Source: Clostridiales bacterium
GTDB lineage: Bacteria > Bacillota > Clostridia > Oscillospirales > CAG-272
DNA: 46,426 nucleotides
Assembly: GCA_012800735.1 (NCBI GenBank)
Contig: JAAZIU010000008.1
Span: 1-46,426, forward strand
Reading direction: 5' to 3'
Shown: positions 16,659 to 26,334 of the stretch, piece after piece
Layout: each line of letters begins with the position of its first letter
Numbering within the stretch: position 1 is the stretch's first letter
Translations under genes and position numbers: made by a program
The notes under the pieces: model-generated
The model's input: the letters and a program-made list of their open reading frames with translations, nothing else
What the model was told of the DNA's origin: nothing
Database searches by the model: none

Positions 16659-19600
16659 TTATTCGCCCAGACCCTGCTTTACAAAACAGTATCTGTCGCC
16701 TCTCCAGCTTCCGGGGGAGTAGTTTCGGTTGGGACCGAAGCTGCCGGGATGGACGCCATAATCTTCGCCTGCAGGATGGTGGTGCGGACCGAAAAGGTTG
16801 CGGTTGCCGGTCAGAAGCTCAAGAGAGATGGTATTCTTTCCCTTCTTCAGAGCGGGGGTAATATCCGCCTTCCAATCAGCCCATGCAAGCTTTTTGACAA
16901 GAGCGCCGTTGACATACACATTTACCGCGACGGCAAAGGGACGGCCGATGTCGGCGATGACGCGGCGGGCGGGGTCTTCGATATCGAAGTCCTGAGAAAG
17001 TGTCATTTTTCCCGCGAAGAAGGGCCAGCCCTGAGTAACGATGTTGCCTCCGCTGAGATTAAAGTTTTGATTCGTAAGCACAAATCCGGGATCCGACTGA
17101 GTAAACAGCGTCGCTCTTGCGCCTTCGGTGTAAGAGGAAAGCGAGTATACGCCGAAGTTTCCGACCAGATATACGGCTTCGATCTCGGTATCGTAAGTCA
17201 GCTTGTTGCGTTCCGTTTCAAGGACATTTTCGCCGAAGAGGACGTCATAAACCTTTTGCTTCTGAGCAAAGCTGCCCTCAAATACGATCTCGTTCTCTCC
17301 GGGAACGACGAGTCCGCCGATATTTATCTTCTTCATCGACCTGTCTTTCCACCAGGAAACAAGGTCATGGCGAATGAGATTGCCGTTGACGGTCATCTTC
17401 CATTCGGGGGTGTATTCGGTGATAAGATACAGCTCGCGGCAGGCTTTGGGATCGAATTTGTCCGAAACGGTGAAAGTATATTTAAGTTTCAGCGGACTGT
17501 CGGCGCGCTTTTCAAGCAGCTCGTCCATTACGCCCAGAACCGGCTTTACGTCGCCGAATTCTTCCCATCCTCCGTCGCCGTCGCCGAGAGCGTAGCGGCA
17601 GAAATCGATGGTCAGGCAGTTTAGGTCGGTCTTGCGCGGGTCTGACTCGATGCGCCACTCGCGGCGGAGCGGAAGCGTTGCGGCGGGCGCCTTCGCGGCA
17701 TCCGGCCGAGGCAATGATGAACCTGACAGCAGTATCGCCGACTGCATCGGCTCAAAATGTAGGTAAACAACCGTCTTTCCGTCTTCTATACGGGTGTCGG
17801 GGTTATATGCGGAAAGGGTTTCGAGGCGGTACCCGACGATATCGTCAGTAATCGGCAGTGTGATTTTTGCGTCGCAACCTTTTTCCTTGTCGAGGTTGAC
17901 GAAATACCATACCTTGCCGCCTTCGATATCTCGCTCGGTGTAATGGATGCGCTCGATATCGCCGTTTCTGTCGGTTACGCTGACGGTTTTCAAAAGTTCA
18001 TCGGTCAGGAACTTGACGCGGAATTCGGGGTCTTGCGGTATCTGTTTTATCTTCGCGTTCAGCGCCTTGACGCGGGAGTCAAAGCGGCCGTTTATCCGCA
18101 TCGGAAGCGCGTCGAGGGCGTATATCCTGCCGCCGTCCTCGACATAGCGGGAAAGCAGCTCAAAGGTGCTCTCGTCAAGCGTTTCAAGCAGCGGCAATAT
18201 TACCGCCGAATAAGAGCATTCGCCGATAATCAATCTGCCGTTTTCGGTCCTGCCGTGGTTCGCCATTATCGTCTCGTCGCCGTAATGATAATTTATATGC
18301 ATTCCTGACAGCAGATTTGAACATTCAAGGAAAGAGCGGTCGAGCTTGCGGATGGCTTCGCAGTTGGTGCCGTCGTACGCAAGCCAGGCGCTGTGCATCG
18401 GGTGAATAAGCAAAGTCGAGGCGGGGTCGGAGCCGTCCGCTAAAAGTTTCCCAAGGCGGGAGATATAGTCGTTGTAGAGCTTATATTCGCTCCAGCCGGG
18501 CGACTGTTCATATACCGGCGCCGGATAGTCGCGCTTACGCAAACCGCGGATGGTATATCCCTCAAGATGCGCGCAGATGAGGTTGACGCCGTTGACAAAC
18601 TGCCATTCAGCCATCCACTTCATCTCTTCGTAGGTCATATCCCAGCCGCAGCAGGCGTATATCTCGGTTAAGACGTGCTTTCTGCCCATCTGCCGCGCGG
18701 CGGAGCCGACTTGCTTCGGGATTATCGGAGAGGCGATCCATCGTCCGAGCCAGTCGATGCCCGGAATATGCTCATACTGATAGAAGGGCATTACTCCGGC
18801 GGTGCAGTACATCTGCGAGATGAGATTGTCCTCCATCATCGCGTGACCGGTCAGCTGACAGTTGTTTTCGTTGCACCAGTCGTAGATCTGTTTACCAAAA
18901 GAGTCGGTGTAAAGCCTTGAAACAACTTTCCAGAAATCATAGCGGAATTTTTCGGAACCAAGAACCGTCAAAAACAGAGAAATGAGATGGTCTTCCGGGA
19001 AATATCCGTTATCTTTTTCAAATTCTTCGGGCAGCGCGTAGCTCCACGGAATTTTGCAGCGGGCGAACTGCGGCTCGTCGGTAAAGAATCCCGGCATCGA
19101 TTCGCCGCCGAAATCCTCGCCCAGCCTCTCTTTATACACCTCATAAGTGCTGTCGATGAAGGCGCGGACGACTTCGGGGTTCAGAAGGTCGACGTAATAG
19201 GGGTTCTTTACATGGCTTACCCAATAGAGCTTGTCGCCGTCGCGGACATTGTCTTTTGCCGCCGCAAGATCGGCGCCGAGGCTGCGGTAATGCCCGGTTC
19301 CGGTGATAATATACCAGCCGAGTATATCGCCGGGAGGAGTATCGCCGTCGCGGTATTCGCCGTATTCAAGGTTGCGGACATGGTAATAATCACCGAGATC
19401 GGTGACTTTGCCGCCGGCAAATCCGGACGGCCAGCCTTCCTCGTCGTATGACCACGCCTGCATGCCGGTTTTCTTTCCCTCGTCGATACAGGCGTTTATG
19501 CATTCAAACCAGTCGTCGGAAAGATATTCGGTTTCAAGTCCGCCTCGGGCGTGCATGAAGAAGCCACCAAGTCCCGCCTCCTTCATCGAGCGCACCTGAC

Positions 19601-19700
19601 GGCGCAGCTCATTGGGCTCTAATTTGTCGTTCCATGACCAGAAAGGGATCCCCCGGTACTTCGCCGAAGGGTCGCGCAAAGAATCAAGATAATCTTTCAT
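16659..19700 (-). CDS. Large glycoside hydrolase, GH106-like
   Basis: 1013 residues with no signal peptide, so probably intracellular. The N-terminus (IPFWSWNDKLEPNELRRQ, then GLGGFFMHARGGLETEYLS) is typical of a broad group of proteins annotated as glycosyl hydrolases related to family GH106 (alpha-L-rhamnosidase). A TIM-barrel-like core follows, with W-x-YDEEGWPSG near residues 83-92 and FFTDEPQFAR near 205-214 as candidate acidic catalytic sites. The last ~350 residues look like beta-sandwich domains (YLVGNFGVYSL, VYVNGALVKKL), as in sugar-binding modules. The exact substrate cannot be read from sequence. GAGGTGAA precedes the start. The gene lies downstream of the secA operon with a 76-bp gap. 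Confidence 0.72.
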   Translation of the reverse strand: MKDYLDSLRDPSAKYRGIPFWSWNDKLEPNELRRQVRSMKEAGLGGFFMHARGGLETEYLSDDWFECINACIDEGKKTGMQAWSYDEEGWPSGFAGGKVTDLGDYYHVRNLEYGEYRDGDTPPGDILGWYIITGTGHYRSLGADLAAAKDNVRDGDKLYWVSHVKNPYYVDLLNPEVVRAFIDSTYEVYKERLGEDFGGESMPGFFTDEPQFARCKIPWSYALPEEFEKDNGYFPEDHLISLFLTVLGSEKFRYDFWKVVSRLYTDSFGKQIYDWCNENNCQLTGHAMMEDNLISQMYCTAGVMPFYQYEHIPGIDWLGRWIASPIIPKQVGSAARQMGRKHVLTEIYACCGWDMTYEEMKWMAEWQFVNGVNLICAHLEGYTIRGLRKRDYPAPVYEQSPGWSEYKLYNDYISRLGKLLADGSDPASTLLIHPMHSAWLAYDGTNCEAIRKLDRSFLECSNLLSGMHINYHYGDETIMANHGRTENGRLIIGECSYSAVILPLLETLDESTFELLSRYVEDGGRIYALDALPMRINGRFDSRVKALNAKIKQIPQDPEFRVKFLTDELLKTVSVTDRNGDIERIHYTERDIEGGKVWYFVNLDKEKGCDAKITLPITDDIVGYRLETLSAYNPDTRIEDGKTVVYLHFEPMQSAILLSGSSLPRPDAAKAPAATLPLRREWRIESDPRKTDLNCLTIDFCRYALGDGDGGWEEFGDVKPVLGVMDELLEKRADSPLKLKYTFTVSDKFDPKACRELYLITEYTPEWKMTVNGNLIRHDLVSWWKDRSMKKINIGGLVVPGENEIVFEGSFAQKQKVYDVLFGENVLETERNKLTYDTEIEAVYLVGNFGVYSLSSYTEGARATLFTQSDPGFVLTNQNFNLSGGNIVTQGWPFFAGKMTLSQDFDIEDPARRVIADIGRPFAVAVNVYVNGALVKKLAWADWKADITPALKKGKNTISLELLTGNRNLFGPHHHPAGEDYGVHPGSFGPNRNYSPGSWRGDRYCFVKQGLGE

Positions 19701-19776
19701 TTAGATTCACCTCAAACTTTGATTTATACGATAATTATTTCACATTCTTTTATTTGCCGCGGTTTTTAGCGGCGCA

Positions 19777-21177
19777 TCAGCCGCGCCGGACGTTGTCGAA
19801 TCTTATATTTATCTGCTCATATATGCCGGAGAAAATCCAGACCACCGCGAAAATATTGACTATCTGCAGCCCGGCGTTGATAAGCCAGTACCAGTCCGAG
19901 GCATATAAGCCGAAATAATTCAGAACCGAGGAAAGCTGCGTAATCAGTCCCGAAACGACAAAGAAAACAAGAGTGCGATACAGCCCTGCCTGCATCTTTT
20001 TCTTTCTTTCGGTTAATCGGGAAAAACGCTCGTCGTCAAGCTCGCCGCATTTTTCATAAATCAACTGCCTGAGCGCTTTTGAAACATGCAGCAGCAGAAT
20101 TCCGGCAACTCCCGCCTCGGCCGCTGCGGCGGCGATAAGCGCGCAAAGCAGATAAAGGGTGTTGAAGGAGCGAAACATATTCAGGGTATAATATTTCGAA
20201 GCGAAAAGACTGAGCGCCCAGACGACTATATTAATCGGCAGCAGGATATAGGTAAGCTTCAAAGCCCGCTTTGAGCCGGCAAGCTCTTTTGAAGCGATTA
20301 AAAGTCCGGCGATAATAAATATCGTGCCGATAAAATCGGGTATGTAATTTATGCCGTCAAGAAAAATATCCGTCCAGAGACCGAAGCCGATACCAAGCGC
20401 AATAAGCGCTCGGTTTATCCTTCTCCGCTCAAGCAGCATGCTGTCGGATGAAACAGTCTGACTGTAAGAGGTCTGAAGACTGCGTAGGAAAGCCTTATCC
20501 GCCATAACCTGCCGCATCCAGAGAATAATCAGGCTAAGCCATATTATCCCGGCGGCGCCGGCGAAGACAAGATTTATTACAAGCAGGGCGGTCGGGTAAT
20601 TTGCAAGGTCAAAGGTACCGTAGGCGGTGATTTCTCCTTCGTATTGCGAAGTTGAAAGATACTTCAGCTCAGGCAAAAGATTGAAAGCCCCGCGCATGAC
20701 GGCGAAGACTGCCGAAGCGGTTTTGACGCGGTTCAAATTCTTTAAAACGCTGTCTCCGCCGTGACGAATCGAAAGATAAGACATGCCTTTGAAAAATCCG
20801 CCGAAGAACAGAACCATCAGCCCCGTTTCAAACACCGCCGAAAGGAAGGTGAAGACCAAAGAAAGCCCTTTGTCTTCAAGCGAAGGCAGTATTATCATAA
20901 GCGCAATTCTGACAATGCCGATATAAAGCAATCGCCTCGCCTGCTTTGAAGCGAAAGCCAAATCTTCCGAAAGATCGGAAAGACAGCCGAGACCGTAAAG
21001 AATCAACAGCCAGCCGATAAAATCGGGCAGGAAATCATTCATCCCTATAAGGGGATTGAAAAGAAAGCAAAAGCCGGCGGCAACAAAATTCAGCCCCATA
21101 AATTCATGGCGCTTAAACGACAAACCGGAGCTTTTTCTGCCGTCATCCGTTTTTTTATTATCAGATTTACGGTTCAT
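19777..21177 (-). CDS. Polytopic membrane protein with two copies of a PDxxG module
   Basis: 466 residues with about ten to twelve membrane segments. Two segments look alike: residues 28-68, with NDFLPDFIGWLLILYGLG, and residues 258-298, with INYIPDFIGTIFIIAGLL. The protein upstream begins with the same motif, so this one looks like two fused copies of that single module. The basic N-terminus (MNRKSDNKKTDD) is probably cytoplasmic. Its ATG follows directly on the stop of the preceding gene (TAAATG), implying coupled translation. I recognise no named family and do not assign a function; being behind secA may or may not be meaningful. Confidence 0.7.
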   Translation of the reverse strand: MNRKSDNKKTDDGRKSSGLSFKRHEFMGLNFVAAGFCFLFNPLIGMNDFLPDFIGWLLILYGLGCLSDLSEDLAFASKQARRLLYIGIVRIALMIILPSLEDKGLSLVFTFLSAVFETGLMVLFFGGFFKGMSYLSIRHGGDSVLKNLNRVKTASAVFAVMRGAFNLLPELKYLSTSQYEGEITAYGTFDLANYPTALLVINLVFAGAAGIIWLSLIILWMRQVMADKAFLRSLQTSYSQTVSSDSMLLERRRINRALIALGIGFGLWTDIFLDGINYIPDFIGTIFIIAGLLIASKELAGSKRALKLTYILLPINIVVWALSLFASKYYTLNMFRSFNTLYLLCALIAAAAAEAGVAGILLLHVSKALRQLIYEKCGELDDERFSRLTERKKKMQAGLYRTLVFFVVSGLITQLSSVLNYFGLYASDWYWLINAGLQIVNIFAVVWIFSGIYEQINIRFDNVRRG

Positions 21178-21831
21178 TTACGGCTCCCCCTCTCTTTTTT
21201 TGTCATCGTCGTCCTTTTCTTGACGGTTTTTAACAATCCGATCAAGCGCTCTGTCAATAGGGCTGCGGTTTTCTTCCGGCATATCCTCATCCCCCGGAGC
21301 GCAGATGCGCATATAACATGAATAGATAAGCACCGCAATAGCTATCGCCCAGAATATGCCGTAGAGGATATACATTGAATTAAACGCGACTGCGGCGTCC
21401 CGGGGCATCAATGATGAAAGCATCGATATTACGCTCATCACGGCAAAGAGCGCCGTGTATATAAGCGAGCGGAGAGCCCGTCTCTCGACCATGTAATTGC
21501 TTATATCCCGCGCGATATAGATTATTCCGAGGATAATGAAGACATAAACCGCAAGCATGACTGCGGCCGAGAGAGCGGAAACGACAGTTTTAAATACGGT
21601 CGGTGCAGCCCCGCTCAGCGCAAGATAAATCCCCAGCCCGTCGTTCAGAGCCGAAATCGGAAGCGCTGCGCAGAGCAGATATACGGCGATGCCGAACCGG
21701 CGCGGCGCGTACGGACGCAGTTTTGATACGGCAAAAAGAATCAGCAGATAGCCGAAGATGTCGGGAAAGATATCCACCCCACGGCAGAAAAACAGCGTAA
21801 GATGAGCGATAAAAAGCAGACCGAAGCCCAT
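21178..21831 (-). CDS. Membrane protein with one PDxxG module
   Basis: 217 residues with about five or six membrane segments. The N-terminus (GVDIFPDIFGYLLILFAV, residues 18-35) matches the module in the larger downstream protein. The C-terminal tail is highly charged (KNRQEKDDDDKKREGEP). The start lies two bases after the secA stop and the stop touches the next start, so secA and the two membrane genes form one tight unit. Function unknown. Confidence 0.7.
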   Translation of the reverse strand: MGFGLLFIAHLTLFFCRGVDIFPDIFGYLLILFAVSKLRPYAPRRFGIAVYLLCAALPISALNDGLGIYLALSGAAPTVFKTVVSALSAAVMLAVYVFIILGIIYIARDISNYMVERRALRSLIYTALFAVMSVISMLSSLMPRDAAVAFNSMYILYGIFWAIAIAVLIYSCYMRICAPGDEDMPEENRSPIDRALDRIVKNRQEKDDDDKKREGEP

Positions 21832-21833
21832 GA

Positions 21834-24791
21834 TCAGCTACCGCTGCCGGTCTCGGAAAGACCGTGACATCTCTTGTATTTTTTGCCGGATCCGCAGGGG
21901 CAGGGTTCGTTTCTGCCTATCTTTTTGCCCATATAAGTTCCTCTTATCGGGTCAAAGCCGGGTATGTCGGAAAGACCGCCCGTCGGGCGCGGAGCTTCGG
22001 CGGCTGACGGCTTAATCGCGCCGTTCTTTATCTGTTCTCGGAGCTGCGCCGCCTGTTCCTCGGTGAGCTTTACGAGTTTTTCGCCTTCGGGTGTCTTTAT
22101 CCTGACCGTCTGACCGGCGACCGGCAGCGGCGGCGATGCGGACGGTATGTTTCTTGAGGGCTGAGGTCTCTGACCTTCAAGCCTCTCTCCGGTAATATGC
22201 GCGACTTCGACGCGTCTGACTTCATTTCTCGGCACGACCGAGTAAATCATCCTTACCGTCTTTGCGTGGATATTCGCGATCATCTCGTCGAACATATCCG
22301 CGCCTAAGAGACGGTATTCGTCGATAGGCTTTCTCTGAGCGTAGGCGTTGAGCCCGACGCTGTCTTTTAAGTCGTCCATCGCGTCGATGTGAATCATCCA
22401 CTCCGAGTCGACGGAACGCAGCAGCACAACTCTCTCGACTTCGCGTATCTTGTCGCCGAACAGCTCTTCTTTTTCCGCGTATGCTTCCGCAGCGCGCTTT
22501 TTCAGCATCTGCTTTATATAATCACGGGTAAGATCGCTTTTCTGCTCATGCGTGAATTTCCAGTCGTCTTCGATAATCAGCATTGACGGCATTTCCGCCT
22601 TTACCTGCGCAAGCGGCCAGTTTTCCGGGTCTTCGTCGGCGCAGACGGCGTCGACGGTGCCGTCGATGAAGTTATGTATCATCGTGATGATATCGTCCTT
22701 GATATCCATTCCGTCAAGGACTTCCATCCGCTGCTTGTAAATAAGCGTCCGCTGCTGATTCATTACGTCGTCGTATTCAAGGACGTTGCGGCGGCGGGAG
22801 AAGTTCTGAGCTTCAAGCTGCTTCTGGGCGTTCTCTATCGAGTTTGTGAGTATATTCGCTTCGATGGGCTGGTCTTCCTCAAGTCCGAGGCGGTCTACCA
22901 TTCCGATGACGCGCTCGGAACCGAACAGACGCATAAGATCGTCTTCGAGAGACAGGAAAAAGCGGGATTCGCCGGGGTCGCCCTGACGGCCGGAACGGCC
23001 GCGGAGCTGGTTGTCGATTCGCCGCGCTTCATGGCGCTCGGTTCCGACAATGAACAGTCCCCCGACGTCGCAGACCTGCTTTGCGAGCGGAGCGATTTGT
23101 TCTTTATATTTCGCGTGGAGTTCGCGGAAGACTTCTCTTGAAGCAAGGACTTCCTCATCCTTGGTTTCGGCGGCGGAAACGGCGGAGGCGATCATTTCGT
23201 CGGTGTAGTCCTGACGCTTCATCTCCTGTTTTGCCATAAATTCGGGATTGCCGCCAAGCATTATGTCGGTGCCGCGTCCCGCCATGTTGGTCGCGATGGT
23301 GACGGTGCCTATCCGGCCGGCGCCGGCGACAATCTCCGCCTCGCGCTCGTGATACTTGGCGTTGAGGACGGTGTGCTCAATGCCGTCGAGCTTGAGCAGC
23401 CTCGAAAGCTCCTCCGACTTTTCTATCGACACCGTTCCGACGAGCACCGGCTGTCCTTTTTGATGACATTCCTTTATCTGCCTGATTATCGCGTTGTATT
23501 TGCCTTTTTTGCTTTTGTAGACGGTGTCCGGATGATCTATGCGGATCATCGGCATATTTGTCGGGATTTCGACGACGTCGAGCTTGTATATCTCGCGGAA
23601 TTCATCCTCTTCGGTCTTGGCGGTTCCGGTCATGCCGGAAAGCTTATTGTAAAAGCGGAAATAGTTTTGGAAGGTTATTGTCGCAAGGGTCTTATTTTCC
23701 TTCTGAACGGTCACCTTTTCTTTCGCCTCTATCGCCTGATGAAGACCGTCGGAGTAGCGGCGGCCGGGCATGATACGGCCGGTGAACGCGTCGACGATGA
23801 AGACTTCGTTATCTTTTACGACATAGTCTATCTCGTTGTGCATTATGCCGTGAGCGCGGACCGCCTGCTGGACATGATGCTGGAGAGTTGAGTTTTCCGG
23901 GTCGGAAAGATTTTCCACCGCGAAAAATTTCTCGGCTTTGGCAATGCCGGAGGCGGTAAGAAGGGTGGTTCTCTGTTTTTCGTCGACGATATAGTCGGCG
24001 TCGACATCGTCGGTCTCTTGTTTGTCGTCGACTTCCTTTATGCGGAACTCGCGGAGGGTACGGACGAAGTTGTCGGCTTTGACATACATATCCGTCGATT
24101 CTTCGCCGGCGCCGGAGATGATAAGCGGCGTCCGCGCTTCGTCTATCAGAATCGAGTCGACTTCGTCAACGATAGCGAAGTTGTGACCGCGCTGAACCAT
24201 ATTCTCTTTGTAGATAACCATGTTATCTCGCAGATAGTCGAAACCGAATTCGTTGTTGGTGCCGTAAGTTATATCGGCGCCATACGCCGCCTGCTTTTCG
24301 GCGCGGGTCTGGTCATGGATTACAAGACCGCAGGTGAGACCTAAGAAGTTATAAACTCTTCCCATCTCCTCCATACCGACTCTTGCAAGGTATTCGTTTA
24401 CGGTAACGATATGAACGCCCTTGCCGGAAAGCGCGTTGAGCACCGAAGGCATTGTTGCGACAAGCGTTTTTCCCTCGCCGGTCTTCATCTCTGCGATCCG
24501 TCCCTGATGCAGGACGATGCCGCCCATCAGCTGAACTCGGAACGGGCGCTTGCCGAGAACTCTGTCAGCCGCTTCGCGGACAGAGGCGAAAGTTTCGACC
24601 AAAACATCATCAAGCGAAGCTCCGGCTTCAACGGCGCGCCGCTTCTCCGCTATAATCGCGCGGAGTTCCTCGTCGCTTTTCGCCTTATACGAGTCGGCGA
24701 GCGCTTCGATGCTGTCTACCGTCGGAATCAGCTTTTTTATCTGTCTTTCCGAATAAGTTCCGAAAATCAGTTCAAATAAGTTTTTTGACAT
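21834..24791 (-). CDS. secA: Protein translocase ATPase SecA
   Basis: Motor of the general secretion pathway, driving preproteins through SecYEG. It is 985 residues, longer than the usual 840-900; part of the excess is a charged insertion around [14 protein letters not shown] in the second nucleotide-binding domain and part is a long Pro-rich linker before the C-terminus. Visible motifs are Walker [28 protein letters not shown], the preprotein-binding region following, NMAGRGTDI and [11 protein letters not shown]. The end carries the zinc-binding motif [16 protein letters not shown], which binds SecB or ribosomes in relatives. The leader has a terminator-like hairpin. Confidence 0.97.
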   Translation of the reverse strand: MSKNLFELIFGTYSERQIKKLIPTVDSIEALADSYKAKSDEELRAIIAEKRRAVEAGASLDDVLVETFASVREAADRVLGKRPFRVQLMGGIVLHQGRIAEMKTGEGKTLVATMPSVLNALSGKGVHIVTVNEYLARVGMEEMGRVYNFLGLTCGLVIHDQTRAEKQAAYGADITYGTNNEFGFDYLRDNMVIYKENMVQRGHNFAIVDEVDSILIDEARTPLIISGAGEESTDMYVKADNFVRTLREFRIKEVDDKQETDDVDADYIVDEKQRTTLLTASGIAKAEKFFAVENLSDPENSTLQHHVQQAVRAHGIMHNEIDYVVKDNEVFIVDAFTGRIMPGRRYSDGLHQAIEAKEKVTVQKENKTLATITFQNYFRFYNKLSGMTGTAKTEEDEFREIYKLDVVEIPTNMPMIRIDHPDTVYKSKKGKYNAIIRQIKECHQKGQPVLVGTVSIEKSEELSRLLKLDGIEHTVLNAKYHEREAEIVAGAGRIGTVTIATNMAGRGTDIMLGGNPEFMAKQEMKRQDYTDEMIASAVSAAETKDEEVLASREVFRELHAKYKEQIAPLAKQVCDVGGLFIVGTERHEARRIDNQLRGRSGRQGDPGESRFFLSLEDDLMRLFGSERVIGMVDRLGLEEDQPIEANILTNSIENAQKQLEAQNFSRRRNVLEYDDVMNQQRTLIYKQRMEVLDGMDIKDDIITMIHNFIDGTVDAVCADEDPENWPLAQVKAEMPSMLIIEDDWKFTHEQKSDLTRDYIKQMLKKRAAEAYAEKEELFGDKIREVERVVLLRSVDSEWMIHIDAMDDLKDSVGLNAYAQRKPIDEYRLLGADMFDEMIANIHAKTVRMIYSVVPRNEVRRVEVAHITGERLEGQRPQPSRNIPSASPPLPVAGQTVRIKTPEGEKLVKLTEEQAAQLREQIKNGAIKPSAAEAPRPTGGLSDIPGFDPIRGTYMGKKIGRNEPCPCGSGKKYKRCHGLSETGSGS

Positions 24792-24813
24792 ATGTGAAAT
24801 TTACCTGCTTTAT

Positions 24814-24839
24814 AAAAAATCGCGCCGCAAAGACGCGGC
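24814..24839 (-). promoter_or_regulatory. Terminator-like hairpin in the secA leader
   Basis: On the minus strand GCCGC-GTCTTT-GCGGC (24839-24824), four more bases, then a run of six T (24819-24814), ending about 23 bases before the secA ATG. It lies downstream of the predicted promoter, so it could act as an attenuator. The 5-bp stem is short. Confidence 0.4.
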
Positions 24840-24881
24840 ATAGCTGCCGGATTAAACAATGAGCGCGGAAAATTATCTTAC

Positions 24882-24900
24882 ATTATATTATTATATCATG
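24882..24900 (-). promoter_or_regulatory. Promoter region of secA (-10 elements)
   Basis: Two TATAAT boxes on the minus strand (24890-24895 and 24882-24887). The upstream one carries a TGA extension (extended -10). No good -35 is visible at 17 bp, so it probably depends on the extended -10. Confidence 0.55.
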
Positions 24901-24959
24901 CGGCCGCGCCGATTAAAAGATGAATTTGTAAATATATGACTTTACATTCATCACATGAC

Positions 24960-24994
24960 AAAAAGCCCTCTCCCGGTAAATCAGAGAGAAGGCG
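24960..24994 (-). terminator. Terminator after the Fur-family gene
   Basis: On the minus strand GCCTTCTCTC (24994-24985) pairs with GGAGAGGGC (24974-24966), with G-U pairs, followed by TTTTTG. It closes the long yaaO-to-fur gene run before secA. Confidence 0.8.
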
Positions 24995-25000
24995 ATTGAG

Positions 25001-25429
25001 TCAGCTTTTCGATGCGCAATCACGGCAGAGACCGTAAAGAACGTTGCAGAAAGGGTCGAGGGAAAAGCCGTGTTCGGCTAAAATATGCGGGGCGAGTTTT
25101 TCGAGATATTCGCACTCTATATGCGTAAGCCCTCCGCATTTTCGGCAGACCAGATGATAATGCCTCTCGCCGCCATCGCCGTTTTTTCCGCAGAGCATCC
25201 AGCAGGCAGGCTGACCTTCGCCGCTGTAAAGGCGGCAGGCAAGTCCTTCGCTTTCCAGTTTCTCGAGGGTGCGGTAAACCGTCGCCTGGCTGATAGACGC
25301 CCCTTTTTCCTTCAGCAGCTCCGTCAGCTCAAGCGCGTTGTAATGCCGCCCCCGCTCCTCTTCGAGAAAAGAGAGGATGAGCCGGCGCTGCTTTGTTACA
25401 TATGAACTTTTGCTTTTTTCGGTTTTCAT
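25001..25429 (-). CDS. Fur-family metalloregulator
   Basis: 142 residues. The winged helix region reads SISQATVYRTLEKLESEGL (residues 45-63), typical of Fur, Zur and PerR. The metal-binding half has HYH at 90-92 and two CxxC pairs at Cys95/Cys98 and Cys135/Cys138, which usually hold a structural zinc. From sequence alone I cannot separate Fur, Zur and PerR. It starts 17 bp after rsmI and is followed by a terminator, so it is the last gene of its unit. Confidence 0.9.
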   Translation of the reverse strand: MKTEKSKSSYVTKQRRLILSFLEEERGRHYNALELTELLKEKGASISQATVYRTLEKLESEGLACRLYSGEGQPACWMLCGKNGDGGERHYHLVCRKCGGLTHIECEYLEKLAPHILAEHGFSLDPFCNVLYGLCRDCASKS

Positions 25430-25446
25430 GATGATATGTAAGTCGT

Positions 25447-26334
25447 TTAATCGTCTTTTTCGATAAATTCGCGGTAGATAACGCTTTTTGCAACCCCGCG
25501 GTCGCGTGCGGCGGCTTTGCAGGCTTCGTTTTTTGAAAGCCCCAGATTTTCCATATAATATTCGGCGTGCTGACGCGGCGTCATGCTGCGCCAGAACTCA
25601 CTTCCCGCCTGTCTTCCCTCGACAACAAGGACAAATTCCCCCCTCGGTTCGACGGCTTCAAAATAAGAGACAGCGCCGTCGATGTCGCCGCGCCAAATCT
25701 CCTCGTTCAATTTGGTAAGCTCGCGGCAGACGGCTATTTTGCGGTTGCCGAAAGCTTCTTTGATAAGTCCCAAAGTTGTGAGGAGCCGATGGGGAGATTC
25801 GTAAAAAATGAGGGTTCGGGTGTCGGAGGCAATATCGGAAAGCCGCTGCTTCTGCTTCGACGTCCTGCCGGAATCGGATAAGAAGCCTTCAAAAGCGAAC
25901 CGGCTGGTGTCAAGCCCGGAAAGGACAAGGGCGGTAAGAGCGGCGTTAGGTCCGGGTATACAGCTCACACAAATCCCGGCGTCAACGCAGGCTGCTGCAA
26001 GCTCGGCGCCGGGATCGGATATCCCCGGCATTCCGGCGTCGGTGATAACGGCGCAGGACGCCCCCTCTTTCAGCTTTTCGATTATATATTCAGAAGCGGC
26101 GCGCATATTGTGTTCGCGATACGGCATCAACGAACGCTTTATTCCGAAAGCGGCAAGCAGCTTCGCACCGACGCGGGTATCTTCGGCGGCGACTATATCG
26201 GCTTCGCTTAAGACTTTAAGCGCCCTCGACGAAAGGTCGGCAAGATTGCCTATCGGGGTAGCAACCAGATAAAGGGTGCCGGACTGTATCTTGTTTTTTT
26301 CTTCAGAGGTTTCGGGCGCGAAGGAAAGATTCAT
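25447..26334 (-). CDS. rsmI: 16S rRNA 2'-O-methyltransferase RsmI
   Basis: Methylates the ribose of C1402 in 16S rRNA; tetrapyrrole-methylase fold. The signature opening GTLYLVATPIGNLADLS and the motif EDTRVGAKLL are clear, followed by ITDAGMPGISDPG and the C-terminal RGEFVLVVEG. I take the ATG at 26334; a TTG at 26352 would add six residues. Either start lies inside the 3' end of the upstream methyltransferase gene, implying translational coupling. In Bacillus the same pair (yabB, yabC) is adjacent. Confidence 0.93.
   Translation of the reverse strand: MNLSFAPETSEEKNKIQSGTLYLVATPIGNLADLSSRALKVLSEADIVAAEDTRVGAKLLAAFGIKRSLMPYREHNMRAASEYIIEKLKEGASCAVITDAGMPGISDPGAELAAACVDAGICVSCIPGPNAALTALVLSGLDTSRFAFEGFLSDSGRTSKQKQRLSDIASDTRTLIFYESPHRLLTTLGLIKEAFGNRKIAVCRELTKLNEEIWRGDIDGAVSYFEAVEPRGEFVLVVEGRQAGSEFWRSMTPRQHAEYYMENLGLSKNEACKAAARDRGVAKSVIYREFIEKDD

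Noticed and set aside
16749-17624. 291-codon plus-strand frame opposite the large glycosidase
   Set aside because: Antisense shadow of a strongly conserved coding frame with codon bias that opens other frames.
22674-23891. Plus-strand frames of 155 and 180 codons opposite secA
   Set aside because: Antisense shadows of secA motifs.
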